A DNA stretch of 64,000 nt, taken from assembly GCF_910592395.1 (NCBI RefSeq), contig NC_088325.1, positions 2,695,501-2,759,500 of the forward strand. The letters run 5' to 3'. Each line of letters opens with the position of its first letter. The first letter of the stretch is position 1. Below the pieces are notes generated by a model. It was not told where the DNA came from. It was given only the letters and a program-made list of their open reading frames with translations, and did not search any database. The position numbers were made by a program, and so were the translations under genes. Positions 1 through 14,513 of the stretch are shown here, one piece after another. Source of the DNA: Lineus longissimus. Taxonomy: Eukaryota; Nemertea; Pilidiophora; Heteronemertea; Lineidae.

Positions 1-1938
1 GCTAGGTGGTTGCCAGGTACCGGACGTATGAGGTGTTCCCCGGACGGGAAGGCGATAACATAGGGACCTTTATCTGTATCAGGGAATCCTGGCAGGGGCC
101 TGTCCTCTGGGATCTGAAGCCTGTTGTCTGCCAATTTTTTCCCCAGTTCACTTTTCTTCAGAATTCCACCGTCGCTGTTGGAACCATACGAGCCAATGTC
201 AACCACCACAAAACAGTATCTATAGTCCACCAATGCGAGAAGCACTACAGAAAATGTCTTCTTATAATTAAAGAACATAGTTCCAGATTTCTTAGGAGCA
301 AATATGACCACGTGTTTCCCATCTAGCGCCCCCAAGCAGTTAGGAAATTGCCAGTTGTCTTGAAATCCTTCCGCGATTTCTGACCATAGTTGATTCGTTG
401 GTGTTGCCATAAAGAGAGGTTGCAGTCGGTTCCATATGGCTTGGCATGTTTCGACGACTACTTTAGAAACCGTGGCTATGCCAATTCGGTGGAATACGAG
501 TCACCGGTTGCCAGGAACCTGAAAAGACAAACGTAGACAAATATAAACTTTTTTTTTTTTAGGTGTCAAGGAAGTGAAACAAAAATGGAAGACAGTACGG
601 GATAACTACAGGAGATATCTAAATGCCACGAAGACAAAGAGCAGACAAGCAGCAAAGGCAGTGACCCAGTACAAGTTTGCTGGGCTCCTAGAGTTCCTCA
701 AGCCTTCCTTGGATGATCGTGAGTACGTACAAATAATCGACATCAAACGACCGCCCACGACAAATAAAATATCTTGAATGTATCAGCGTTCGTGTGTTTG
801 CCAAACATTGATGTCATTGAATCTTTTATTACAGAACAACAAGCAACCTTGGTCAAGATACCCAAGAACTAGATGAGGTTGATGACGATGGTATCGCAGC
901 GGAAGAGGATGCCAGATCATCTGATGGTGAGAATGAGGACGTCTCTGTCTCTGTGGCATCAGCGAGTAGTGTTTCCCGTTCAAGCACTCCCACGCCCTTT
1001 CGCAATCCATCGGCATCGTCAAGTAAGAAGCGGAAGTCAAAGGATGAATTCGACGAAGTAGTTTCCGATTTTTTTTCGGAGAAAAAGAAGCAACTCCAAC
1101 AAAACCGTAATGTACCTCTTGCACAGCCGAAGGAGGAACTTGATGACATCGATAGATTTATGAAGTCAATGGGCGACATTGTTCGTACGCTGCCAGCACG
1201 AGCTGTAGCCGACATCAAGTTCAAGATTCATGGAATTGTCCACGAGGCTCAAATGAGGCATGTGTTTCCTGTTGATGAGGTTCATTTCAATAGGCATCAG
1301 AGGAGTGCATCTAACCCTGTACCTGCTTTTCAGAGTGGTCAAAACACTTCCCAACAATTTGGCCAATGTTTCGGAAGCAATCAGCCATATCCATCTTGCA
1401 CAGTGAGCAGGCCCATGACCACCGACGAGTCTCAGCAGCAATGGTCATTGCTTTAAAGAAGTCCTGATCTAAAAAGGTACACTATTTTGTACATGTAAGA
1501 AGATTGAAAATAAATGTCTTACCTTAGACATATGGCTGGTCTCTCTTCTGTGCCAATGGCCATTCGCCAAAAGGTATATTCTTTCTGTATATCATCCTTA
1601 ATAAGGGCATGAATTTCATGAAATGTTGCGGGCACCATACGGAAGTAAATGAAGAACTTGTCTTCATAGGAGAACAGCTCTCGCACCAAATGGTGATATT
1701 CACCATATTGACGGCGAGACTTGTTTATATCGTGCACCCAAAAGTCATGGCGTCTCTTTCTCGATTTTCGACGTTTCACGTACAAATATAGAGCGAGCAT
1801 TTCGACATCGCTGTCCGAATCGGCCATGTTCACTGTCTGATCACGAGGTACATCGGCTTCGCGGGCGTTGAATGTACAGCGTGGCGCAGATACTCGACTC
1901 AATGGCGGATTGGAGCGTAGAACATCGAGAGTATTCAA
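1..1938 (-). pseudogene. PIF/Harbinger DDE transposase, two exons, decayed
   Basis: This is the nuclease of a PIF/Harbinger DNA transposon, which cuts and pastes the element. Exon 1 runs from a probable ATG at 1827 (MADSDSDVE; an upstream in-frame Met lies at 1938) to a donor after 1523 and shows FWVHDINKSRRQYGEYHHLV and RPAICL. Exon 2 starts at 518 after a CTTTTCAG acceptor and runs off the window. It reads FLATGDSY, IGIATVSKVV, CLGALDGKHVVIFAPKKSG (first catalytic Asp) and FVVVDIGSYGSNSDGGI (second Asp). It is dead: a small deletion near 495-505 shifts frame between GDSY and FHRIG, and the usual GDEAF motif with the third acidic residue is missing (PYVI runs straight into AFPSGEHLIRP). The intron houses the oppositely oriented MADF gene. 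The left end of the element is outside the window and I see no clear terminal repeat on the right. Confidence 0.85.
563..1456 (+). CDS. MADF-BESS DNA-binding protein (Harbinger partner), 5' end missing
   Basis: This gene lies inside the intron of the Harbinger transposase on the other strand. A T-rich acceptor at 561-562 opens an exon carrying the second half of a MADF (Myb/trihelix-like) domain: VKQKWKTVRDNYRRYL, then KFAGLLEFLKP. A GTGAGT donor follows 718. The next exon (acceptor at 833-834) gives an acidic, Ser-rich linker from about 836 and a C-terminal BESS-like motif, DDIDRFMKSMGDIVRTLPAR, before the stop at 1456. MADF-BESS proteins bind DNA and, in Harbinger elements, typically bring the transposase to DNA or the nucleus. 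The first half of the MADF domain would be upstream of base 1. The two visible exons do not join in phase with the best donor and acceptor (phase 1 into phase 2), so either a weaker acceptor at 856-857 is used or the copy is frameshifted. The domain call is firm; the exon joining is not. Confidence 0.7.
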
Positions 1939-2214
1939 ATGGGCTATCGTTGATTAGGCTCTGCTCATCCCGAGGCCAACCTCGTGTCTTCCTGTTTAGC
2001 CACCACATGTAGGTTCATTGGCAAGGATGTGGCCAATCAGGCGCCTCCCCTTTAACTATTGGCATTGTCTGAAGTTGTCTTAAGGCCTTCTAAAGCTTCG
2101 TGTTCGTTAAAATCATAAATCGAGTGTAGCCTGTATGGAGGCTGTATTTTGTCTAGGCTAAGTCAAAGTTTTGACTATTATTAGTATTTGTCACTTTATG
2201 TGTTTGTTTTTCAG

Positions 2215-5146
2215 CATCATCCAATGGTAATGATGACAATCCTTCTGGTGAGAATGCAGGGCATTATGCACGAATCAAAGAGTTGGCTGCCTCCTATCGC
2301 AGGAGAAAGAGGAAAACCTATCCTAAAAAGAACTTAAAGCCATATGTGAAGGCTCCATCCAGGGACATCAATGGTGCTATAGATGGTCCATCAGTTCCCA
2401 GAAGAGAAAGAAAAGGGAAGAAAACCTCAACGACAGGTAGATTGTTTTTGGTTGACAAATGCCTTCACCTCGTCTGAGCCATCAATATTCAATTAGGCTT
2501 TATACATGGAAAAATATTGCTGCTAGACTAGGCTTACATTAATGCAATTAACTGATAATTTCATGTTCTGGACAAATGGTTTATGCCTACAAATCCAACC
2601 CTATCACTGCTATACCTCTTTAAAATTTCTCACCAATCTTTAAAATCAAACCAGAAAAATTAGTCTTTTCCACCCTTTTTATGTAAGAAATTCCATGGAA
2701 GAAATTGCATCTTTTCTGGCGTAATCTGCATTTGGCCGTAATTTCAAAATTGCTTGTTTTTCAAGAGAAACTAAAGGACTTTCCTGAGGAATTGCAACCA
2801 AGTAATCATGAAGTAGAAATCGATGCACCTTTCGATTTTCAAGTGTTCCAGCAAGGTTTGTGATTTGTCTTTTTAAGGTCTTTTTATTCATCAGCTAGTT
2901 GGCTCTATTCCAAGACACAAATCAAGTTGTGTATTTTATAAGGAGTAAGTTTCCGATTTGACCTACCATACTTTTTACGGCTGCAGAGGTCAAACGACGT
3001 GAACTGATTCATCTAAATTTTGAATTTTGTGTTGATCACAAGTCAGGTTATAGTTTGCAAATGATTTATTCTTTTTTAAAGGTTAATTGGGCAACACTGG
3101 CTGCTGATTAAGGCAAATAATGGTATTTTCGAATGAACACTTAGGAACTTTTTTTTCTTTCCCGGTAGTATTTATCAATGCACTTTTAATTTACAGTGAG
3201 AGCTGAACTTATGGAGCTTCTGAATGGGATTCGGGCTTCCAATAGTACTGAAGTGCCAGGCACTGAATCTGAATGGAAAAAAAGGCATTTTGTTGCGCAT
3301 GCTGACCGGAAGCAAAGACAAGAGGAGCCAGTATTGAGGTCAATACTTAGGAAAATGGGAAAACACAGTTCATCATGTGCAGTTTGTGTCTCATGTGCGT
3401 CGTCAGCTGTTATCAGGTATGACATATTTATAGGAGATAAATTTGTTTTCAAAGTGTACATGTAACAGGCACTAAAAATAACTGAAGGAACACAGCTCTT
3501 TGATCAAAACAGAATTTGTTCTCTAGAATGTGATTCAGAGTCTGGAGCTGAAGATAGAAGCTGCAAGAACACCACGGTTTTCCCTTGTGCCATGGTCAAC
3601 CCAGTTTGTTGACCAGGTTTTCCAGCCTTCTGCCCTATCTTCGGGAGTTTTTCAATTTAATTATATACACACTTTCATTCTTTTCAGATTCTTATAAAGT
3701 TCATTGGTTTAAATAACATGACATGATTTGAAAGATAGCAATTAACACGACAGTATTAAAGGGACTTTCTTCATATTAGCAGTTTGTGCAGTTACGATGC
3801 ATGTCGAGTTCACTGCTATATCGATCAGTTTAAAAGTTTATCATTTTCATTTCAGATGCTTCAAAGAGTCGGGCTTCTCTACGAAAGCGCCTTGAAAAGG
3901 AGAGAAAGCAACTTCAGCATTGTGTTAGTCTGCTGTCATGTTTCTGTGGACGAAGTCACGCAAGAGGACTATTTGTTGCCTTGGCATAATCCTGCACGTT
4001 GGCATTCACTTCATATTCATTTACCCACAAACTTCACTTAGTAAATGTAACACAAAGTCCAGGACACAAATAACTCCAAGTGGTAATGTCCTGCAGTCAT
4101 TTTCGATTGTTCAGAGAAATTGATCCAGCTGTTGTTTAGCAAGCAATTTGAGGTTTAAAGCCTGGGTCGGCATTTTGCTCTAGGCTTACTGGTACATTGG
4201 TCTTCAAGTGATGTAAAGTACATTCTACCTTGTACATTTAACACAATTTGGTTGCAATGTAGCATTGGTTGCAAGTAAAATGTTAAGTTGCGCCTCAATC
4301 TTATCGTCACATTTCTGACATATCCAGCATGTATTTTTACCAGCGTTTCGTATGTACATGTAGGAGGGATGGAGCAAGAAACTTTTAGCCTGTAGTCCTA
4401 ATATTTGTTTCTTCAATTCAGGGAACAAGGGAGAAACATTTGCTTTGAAGAAGAAAATAGTTGATATGCATGAACACATGACCAGGTACATCGAGGAATT
4501 GCCTGTGCTCATTCAAGAGATGGTATCAACTGTTCTTTTCTTCAAGTAAGAATTCAACACCTTGGAAGACAGAATCAACACCGTGAACAATGAGGCCATC
4601 AAAAACCAATGTAGTGGCCATGCAATTATTTTTACCCAACATTTGTGGAGGTTGATGCATACATGTAGTTGTCTTGCTGTGGCACTACCTCTGAATTAAC
4701 CTGGGCTGTGGATGCAGATCTGGATCTGATTGCAACTTCGTTCTTTCCCAACCCAGGTTCAGTTTACTAATACATGTACTACGCCCTGCTTTGAATTAAT
4801 TCAAACCGAATGCCTTTCATTAATCTAACTGGACAGACATAAACTATTGGTTTGCAGATGTATGTGCATTACCTTTGTTGATGACTTCAGAATTTTAATG
4901 TCCAGCTCTCCTTCTATTTAAGAAAACCATGGATTGGTGATGTTGCTGCTGGAATAAAAGGAATTCTACACAGACCTTCTCCTAGAAGCAACAGATGTAT
5001 TTGAATGTATAGACACTGACATAGAGATCGTGGTGGATTTTGAGGAAGGGGAGGTGCAACCTGGTGGTGAAGAATTAAATTCGGAGGAGGATGCGTCTAG
5101 CTCTGAGGAGGAGGATTGTGATGACATTGGCATTGAGTACGTGTAA
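2215..5146 (+). CDS. putative multi-exon gene of unknown function, acidic C-terminus
   Basis: I do not recognise this protein. Coding-looking exons with splice borders are: 2215-2436 (after TTTTCAG, before GTAGAT; very basic, with SYRRRKRKTYPKK and PRRERKGKK); 3197-3416 (RAELMELLNGIRASNS, then SCAVCVSCASS); about 3856-3930 (SKSRASLRKRLEKERKQLQ, a charged helix); 4422-4545 (ALKKKIVDMHEHMTRYIEEL, before GTAAGA); and a last stretch about 4960-5146 rich in Glu/Asp (NSEEDASSSEEEDCDDIG) ending in TAA. Exons 1 and 2 match in phase (1 to 1). Exon 2 ends in phase 2 at its best donor while the next exon wants phase 1, so a boundary is wrong or the gene is damaged. The 5' start was not found; it may lie before 2215. 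The basic first part and acidic tail suggest a nuclear protein, but this could also be a remnant of another transposon gene. Confidence 0.35.
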
Positions 5147-5149
5147 TTA

Positions 5150-6095
5150 ACCCTTTGAAGCCGGATTTATTTCAAAAATCCCGATCTTTTTCGACTTGAT
5201 TTGGTCTAAGTTTGCCTAAAAGGGTATAGTGTCCCCAAATGTCACTCGAAGCTAACAAAGTATGCCACGAGATGCTAACGTTTTCGGAACTCTGTGGCAT
5301 CTCTTAAGGCCCTTGCAGAGGTTCTCAAGAAGCATGTTTGTGAATAAGGTGACTTTTTCTAGTGAAAGTTCGAACTTCCAATGCAGTTTATTGGGAAACT
5401 ACGCCACAAATCAGGTGTTGTGACGACCCTAAAATGACGTCATATGGCAAAAAGTGTCAACTGAGGCAAAACTGTTTAGTGAGAGTTTTTTTTTTGCTCG
5501 TCTGGCGCTCAGGAATCTGCCAACTGTTCGACGATGCAGCGATGTTCCGGCCCTCGGGACGAACTTAACCATGAGGGGGGTACTTGCTGCTGGTTAATTT
5601 TTTTATCTGACCGCAGGGGGCTAGGCTGATGTCCTGCAACTCCCAAAACGACTTAGAATTATTGCCGGACCACTAGGGACCTTGGAAAATGCCTTTTGTG
5701 TAATCTGATATATTGTGAATCCACCAATTATGTATAAGCAGATTTGTATTACTGGCTGAATGTGAATTTCAGCAGCAATAAAATGATTCTTGCAACAAAA
5801 TACATGCACTTGTTTTCATTGTTGCTCACCTTGGGTGAACACAGCTGATACTATCAGGCTGCCTACATGTATAAAGAAACATCAATTTTTGCCGGAAATG
5901 AGCAGACAGGTGTCAAAGATGTGTATGGTCAAGTAGCATCTGCCTCATCTTGACTGAGAAAGGTTGTGTATTCAAGTTGCCCTTGTCCTTGTGCCATCCC
6001 CTGAAGGCCACGCTTTGAAGTGACTGACCATTGTATTGTCCTGCATGTACATGTATACATGTAGCGGGCTGTTGGATTACTGAGAAAAATCAAAC
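5150..6095. other. no gene seen
   Basis: AT-rich sequence with scattered ACATGTA words. Short open frames here (about 60-70 codons) have no splice context, no domain and no repeats, so I see nothing supportable. Confidence 0.5.
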
Positions 6096-6100
6096 TACTC

Positions 6101-6660
6101 TGAATGACATCTTCAAAGACCGTACTTCAGTATGCGGTAGGTGTATTCTGGTTGGATGTGACATTGTCTCATTAAGTAAACCATCATTCTGAATTACATA
6201 CCATATGCAGCTGCAGTATTTTGGTTAGAAGTGACATTATATCGTACATGTAGGTAAACCCAACTCTTCTGAATGACATCATCAGAGTCATTATTTCCAT
6301 ACGATCAGGCGTATTCAGGTTGGATGTGACATTGTGTCGAAAGTATTAAACCGACCATTCTGGATAATGTCTTCAGAGACGGTATTTCCATACGATCAGG
6401 CGTATTCAGGTTGGATGTGACATTGTGTCGAAAGTAAACCGACCATTCTGGATGACGTCTTCAGAGACGGTATTTCCATACGGTCCGGCGTATTCAGGTG
6501 GGATGTGACATTTGTTAAAGCATTTTCAATGACATCTTGTGTATATTCTGGGTGGGTGTGACAAATCCTAAAGTAACCCAAACATTCTGAATGACGTCTT
6601 CAAAGGCAGTATTTTCCGTATGTGGCAGGTGTATTCTTGTTGGACGTGACGTTGTCTAAA
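6101..6660. repeat. degenerate tandem repeat, about 7 units of 80-90 bp
   Basis: A unit starting near TTCTGAATGACATCTTCA and containing GGCGTATTCAGGTTGGATG and GTGACATTGT recurs with starts near 6101, 6191, 6271, 6361, 6449, 6528 and 6588. The fourth and fifth units are the most alike (both have AGAGACGGTATTTCCATACG). Units differ by substitutions and small indels, so the array is not young. No coding frame runs through it. Confidence 0.8.
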
Positions 6661-6925
6661 GTAAAGTGTTACCTTGCTGTTAGGACACTCCAATATCGTC
6701 TGCAATTGAAAGGCGTCCTGGTTGTTGAATTCCACCCAAACCAATTCAGCACCGATGTCCTTATTAGAGAGGTATCCACCGAAGGAGGCTCCAAGTCCTA
6801 TGTACATGTAAAGTACACTGTAATTTGCAATCCTAGCACATGTAGCCAGACTTCTCTATTTATGCCAATTCAAGAGGAACTCAGTATCAAGTGCCGGTCT
6901 GGATATTGTTTCAAGGTATGAATTC

Positions 6926-7063
6926 AGGGACCATCTCACAGGTACATGTTTTTTGAAGCAAAAATGACTCAAGTCACTTAGTCTTGGGTGTGACCACACT
7001 CAAAAAGACTAAATGACTTACCCGTAGTCTTTTAGGCTTCAAAATACTTTTGAGATGGTCCCT
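6926..7063. mobile_element. hairpin MITE-like element
   Basis: The ends are exact inverted copies of AGGGACCATCTCA (6926-6938 and 7051-7063). Inside them further complementary stretches follow (TTTTGAAGC and GACTAAATGACTTACC against GTCACTTAGTC), so the whole 138 bp can fold into a long imperfect hairpin. There is no ORF, as expected of a non-autonomous DNA element. I cannot make out a target-site duplication. Confidence 0.6.
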
Positions 7064-7146
7064 TATAATACATGTAGTCAAGTCGCTGTGAGGTAGCAAA
7101 GATAAAGGCAAGACTATTTGTATCTAATAATATGAAAAACGCCACG

Positions 7147-7152
7147 TTTATT
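7147..7152 (-). terminator. poly(A) signal of the chromodomain gene
   Basis: AATAAA on the minus strand, about 330 bases beyond the stop codon at 7480. It is the first canonical signal downstream of that gene that I noticed. Confidence 0.35.
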
Positions 7153-7479
7153 GAATAATACATGTATACAACAGCCACAGATTGTCTGAAAAAACAATAA
7201 TTCCACAGTACATGTACATGTAACTTACATTTACTTTTAATGAGACCTTTGAAAGATATGATAAGTTTACATTGTTACTATATTTGTGCCTATTCAATAT
7301 TATCCATTATGTAATCTTTCATCAAAAGTGATCATGTGAGTTTATGTCAGAATAAATAATGCGTGGAGGTGAAGAAGGAATACCGAAATACGTGAATTCC
7401 ACTGAACAAAAAAACACAGGCGGGAGGATTTGCACAAATTCACATCAACTTTTTGAACAATCGAAAGACATGAGGTGCA

Positions 7480-10362
<2,883 letters not shown>

Positions 10363-10924
10363 CTGTAAAAGAGAAGGCAAACACATCTGGGTCAGACGGT
10401 CTAGCAAAGAGGTCACATGCCACAATCTGAAGATTATTGTCAGTCACTTTTAGTGGCAGTGTATCTGCTTCTCAATCTTTTGGGTATTATTTGTACCTCT
10501 GCATACAACCATTGGCAATGAAATCGGAAAAAAAAATTCAAAGATGGCTGCTATGCAGCCAGAATTTTCGCAAAGATGAAGAAGTTAAAATTTAGAATGG
10601 CAATTCCCAATGATGCTAACATTGCACGATAATATATCGCCAGGTCTGCTTTGTATCCCCATTTTACTATTTCTGTCATGCCGACATGGCGCTAATTTTA
10701 ATTACCCTTTAAAAAGTGGCAGTACTGTACTGTCATCATAATCATTGTGGGTCCACTTTTAATAACCATTCCTGGTCCTCAGTTGTTCAGTTACAATAAC
10801 AGCGTGCGTGAGGAAGTCACTCATAATTCATTAACTAAATCAATGTACCGGTAGGCCTGGCCTGGTGGGCTGCTAAGCTTCTGTAAATGCAGTGCTAGAT
10901 ACCATGGCTATCTACATTTGTACC

Positions 10925-11786
10925 ACTAGCATATACCCATGGAGCGGGCAAAGTTGAAATGTAATATACATTAGTTAAATGGGCACGATGATTGAGCTAC
11001 ATTAAATTTCTAACGTTACTGAAGTTTTATTAAAGGTTAAACACGAAATTAACTGCATTTAGGGACTTATTGCTGCTATCTACATGCAACCCCCAATAGA
11101 TTGATTGGAGTACGCTATTTTGCACAATGCGTTGAGACCAGTGACAGCAGGTCCTGTTCCAAATAAGGCCCTCACATATTAGGCTTATCACCTACCCACT
11201 CCCGTACCCAATGCCACGGTCGGACCAAAGCCAGGCGCATGGAGAGATGCAGAACGCATTTCAAACTGACAACATCAGTCAGTAAAGAATTAAACAAAGA
11301 GCAAGCGCTGGCCACTGTACATATTTTGTCCATCCTGGCATAACTGTTTATTGATACCCTGAATACATGTTCCGGTAGGCCACTCTGCAGAATTTGCCTT
11401 ATCACTCAGGTCAGTGTTTCTCGAATAGAACTAAAATGGAACAGGCTAATCATTAATCTCCCTGCTAATACCCTGCGCCATGGACCAGGTTGTATAGCAC
11501 TACATACGTGCTGGAAGCTAATACTGATGTGGCAGGGAGAATATGCGTGAAGTTTGTGCATGCTTTTGAGATTGAGCGGAGCTCTCCAGTCGACGTGCTC
11601 TCTGAAAAGTTGTTATTTATTCTAAAACCACGAAGATATTCGACGTATGACACCCTCAGTGACACTCTTACTTATGATCCACACCTACGAAACCAAAAAT
11701 TGCAAGAATTCGACGCATTTTCGAGGCCCAATTTTGAAACAAAAATCGCCTCCTATTTAGCGGCCACAACGCGCATTATAGTATAG
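10925..11786. repeat. tandem duplication, copy 1 (862 bp)
   Basis: Starts at ACTAGCATATACCCATGG and ends at GTATAG, immediately followed by copy 2. It has about 33 bases (near 11116-11148) that copy 2 lacks. An open frame of 98 codons (11490-11786, MYSTTYVLEANTDVAGRICV) ends exactly at the copy boundary. The differences between copies change amino acids more often than not (I/N, N/S, K/R, S/P, T/I), so I do not think it is a gene. Confidence 0.9.
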
Positions 11787-12615
11787 ACTAGCATATACCC
11801 ATGGAGCGGGCAAAGTTGAAATGTAATATACATTAGTTAAATGGGCACGATGATTGAGCTACATTAAATTTCTAACGTTACTGAAGTTTTATTAAAGGTT
11901 AAACACGAAATGAACTGCATTTAGGGACTTATTGCTGCTATCTACATGCAACCCCCAATAGATTGATTGGAGTACGCAGGTCCTGTTCCAAATAAGGCCC
12001 TCACATGTCAGGCATATCACCTACCCACTCCCGTACCCAATGCCACTGTCGGACCAAAGCCAGGCGCATGGAGAGATGCAGAACGCAATTCAAACTGACA
12101 ACATCAGTCAGTAAAGAATAAAACAAAGAGCAAGCGCTGGCCACTGTACATATTTTGTCCATCCTGGCATAACTGTTTATTGATACCCTGACTGCATGTT
12201 CCGGTAGGCCACTCCGCAGAATTTGCCTCATCACTCAGGTCAGTGTTTCTCGAATAGAACTAAAATAGAACAGGCTAATCATTAATCTCCCTGCTAATAC
12301 CCTGCACCATGGACCAGGTTGTATAGCACTACATACGTGCTGGAAGCTAATACTGATGTGGCAGGGAGAATATGCGTGAAGTTTGTGCATGCTTTTGAGA
12401 ATGAGCGGAGCTCTCCAGTCGACGTGCTCTCTGAAAAGTTGTTATTTATTCTAAAACCGCGAAGATATTCGACGTATGACACCCTCAGTGACACTCTTAC
12501 TTATGATCCACACCTACGAAGCCAAAGGTTGCAAGAATTCGACGCATTTCCGAGGCCCAATTTTGAAATAAAAATCGCCTCCTATTTAGCGGCCACAACG
12601 CGCATTATAGTATAG
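11787..12615. repeat. tandem duplication, copy 2 (829 bp)
   Basis: Near-identical to the preceding 862 bp apart from one 33-base deletion and scattered substitutions. The pair is flanked by a 10-base direct repeat, TAGATACCAT, at 10896-10905 and 12613-12622. That could be a target-site duplication around an inserted dimer or a chance match. Confidence 0.9.
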
Positions 12616-12961
12616 ATACCATCATCTTCTCACGATGTGGCAGTACAACAGACAGTTTCGAGGAAGACCCTGACCAAACTCCTCGCATGCGTGGAGAGTG
12701 TCCAGAACAATACGAGAAGGAAACGGGAAAGAGTCACAGTTGCATCCTTTTTTTTCACAATCCAAATGCCAATTTTGTTTGCACATGTACCAAGTTTGAA
12801 GGGAACCTTTTCAGAGTAAGCCTATGACTGTAATGTATTTGCTGTAGTAAAAGTCCAGATTTCCAAGATTACGTAACAGCTTGGACAAAACAATAGCCTC
12901 GCTATACAATACTCGCATTTCATGATTTTGGCATCGACATTATTCAATTGTGATTGTCGTC

Positions 12962-13073
12962 ACACTGTGGGCTTATAATAAACCGTGAGATGCACTTAAT
13001 GATTACCTACCCATATCGCGATATCACAAGTTTGCATCTCACAGTTTATGTGATTTATAATAGCCCACACTGT
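12962..13073. mobile_element. palindromic element
   Basis: The left arm ACACTGTGGGCTTATAAT then AAACCGTGAGATGCA is returned inverted on the right as TGCATCTCAC and TTTATAATAGCCCACACTGT, around a loop holding TATCGCGATA. The central sequence is itself a 10-base palindrome. No ORF. Confidence 0.6.
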
Positions 13074-13452
13074 CACTGCGTCTGCATGGCCATGGCCATG
13101 ATGGCCCGTGAGTGTGAGTGTCAGTGAGTGTGCTCACCTAACATAACATTAACAATAATACCAATACTAGTAATAGGCCTACCCATCTCCTATAGGTGAA
13201 AGAAGCAAACAAATCAAGATTCCGCTTATCTTAAATGTCAAGGGTCCATAAATAACTTTATACCTCTGTCAGTCTGCACAGCAGCTGCCTTCTGTTCATG
13301 CATTTCATTTCAGTTACATTCGATGCACCATGTGCAAAGGCCTATGTTATTGACATTGTATGCAGGCTGTACCGAAAGGGGCTGGCTGGTTTGGTTGGCC
13401 AAACGCCGCCAATGTCGATTATGTAAAGAAAACTTCACAATAATATTTATAC

Positions 13453-13513
13453 CTGCTAAATCTTCATTAACCATGCTATTACCTGTATCATTATTGTTAC
13501 TGGTAGAATCCAT
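13453..13513 (-). CDS. candidate first coding exon (20 codons)
   Basis: On the minus strand an ATG at 13513 opens MDSTSNNNDTGNSMVNEDLA and runs to a consensus-like donor (GCAG then GTATAA). It is a Ser/Asn-rich N-terminus and lies upstream of the chromodomain exons on the same strand, so it may be their start. It ends in phase 1, while the first chromodomain-gene exon seen (10362) begins in phase 0, so an unseen exon would be needed. A second short open stretch, MHEQKAAAVQTDR, precedes a GTATAA donor at about 13264. Confidence 0.25.
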
Positions 13514-13918
13514 TTCGTGCCGATGGTAAGCGATATATTACGACAAATGAATTGAGGTCCGACTCTTAAGAAATTCTGCTAACCGGGCATTTCGCAATAT
13601 TGAGACCAGAGGCGCTGATTTCGTCACTTTCGCAATGCAGTTGGCGTCGTGATTATGTTCGGTTGACTCATCACCCAGCGAAATAGGAAAAAGTAGGCCT
13701 ATCATCCTGAGCTTGGGGGCATTTCCAATCAAACGTGAGGCGGAGAGAGTAAAAAAATCAATGTGCAGCCAAAGGCGTGGTGGTGGTTGGGGTCCGTGGG
13801 CGGGCACGTTTATGGGTGGGGATCAGGGGAGGGTACTCTTCCACTATTTTCCTTGTGCTTGCAAGCTGACTCGGGCTGATATCTTCAGAGGACTACAATA
13901 ACGATTACACTGGACCGG

Positions 13919-14109
13919 TGTAGAAGTTTAAAATGTCCTAGGATAGAATGTCCGGGAAACAAAGGATTCTATTATGCGCTTCAATCTCTGAGCTATTGCA
14001 TTGTCAGTCATGGTCTCGATAGACCAGATAATAGGACCATAAAAATATTATTATAGCAGAATACAATAGGGCCGGACACTTTTTCCAGGGGATATTTTCT
14101 ACTTTTACA
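13919..14109. mobile_element. MITE with CCGG target duplication (191 bp), outside the array
   Basis: Begins TGTAGAAGTTTAAAATGTCC and ends GGACACTTTTTCC...TTTTACA, with TGTARAAGT-type inverted ends. It is bracketed by CCGG on both sides (13915-13918, 14110-14113). It is the longest copy of the family; three ~164-bp relatives lie in the tandem array. No coding capacity. Confidence 0.8.
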
Positions 14110-14242
14110 CCGGCAGTTCGTACTGGTCGGGGCGCACGGTCGGAGCGCATAACGGGGACGTCAAAGGCAGATGTTCGGTAATTCAAAGCATTGCCTGCAC
14201 TAAAAAGGGTAGGGCCTAAATGCGGGGTCTATGGTGGAATCG

Positions 14243-14294
14243 GAGGGGGGGGGGGGCGGGCGGGCGGGCGCCCGGGGAGCGGGGACGAGCGGGC
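14243..14294. repeat. G-rich low-complexity tract
   Basis: A run of G followed by (GGGC)n and GCCCGGGGAGCGGGG. It could form a G-quadruplex. It lies just left of the tandem array. Confidence 0.8.
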
Positions 14295-14513
14295 AGTGAC
14301 CATATATTAAACAAACGATCAACAACCTAACCTCCTTCACTATAACGGACTCCTGATTGGCTCTTCATTAATCGTAGAATGCCCACGATATAAAGGCCAG
14401 ATGTCAATCGTACATATACCACGTTTGTTTGTACGTTGCATCTGCTCACTTGGAAATACTTCTCCAATGGTTTTATTAATTTCTTTGATGGCCAAACCTC
14501 TCGAAGCGATTTG

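Noticed and set aside
11490-11786. 98-codon duplicated frame as a gene
   Set aside because: Most differences between the two copies change the amino acid, and the frame ends at the duplication border rather than at a coding feature.
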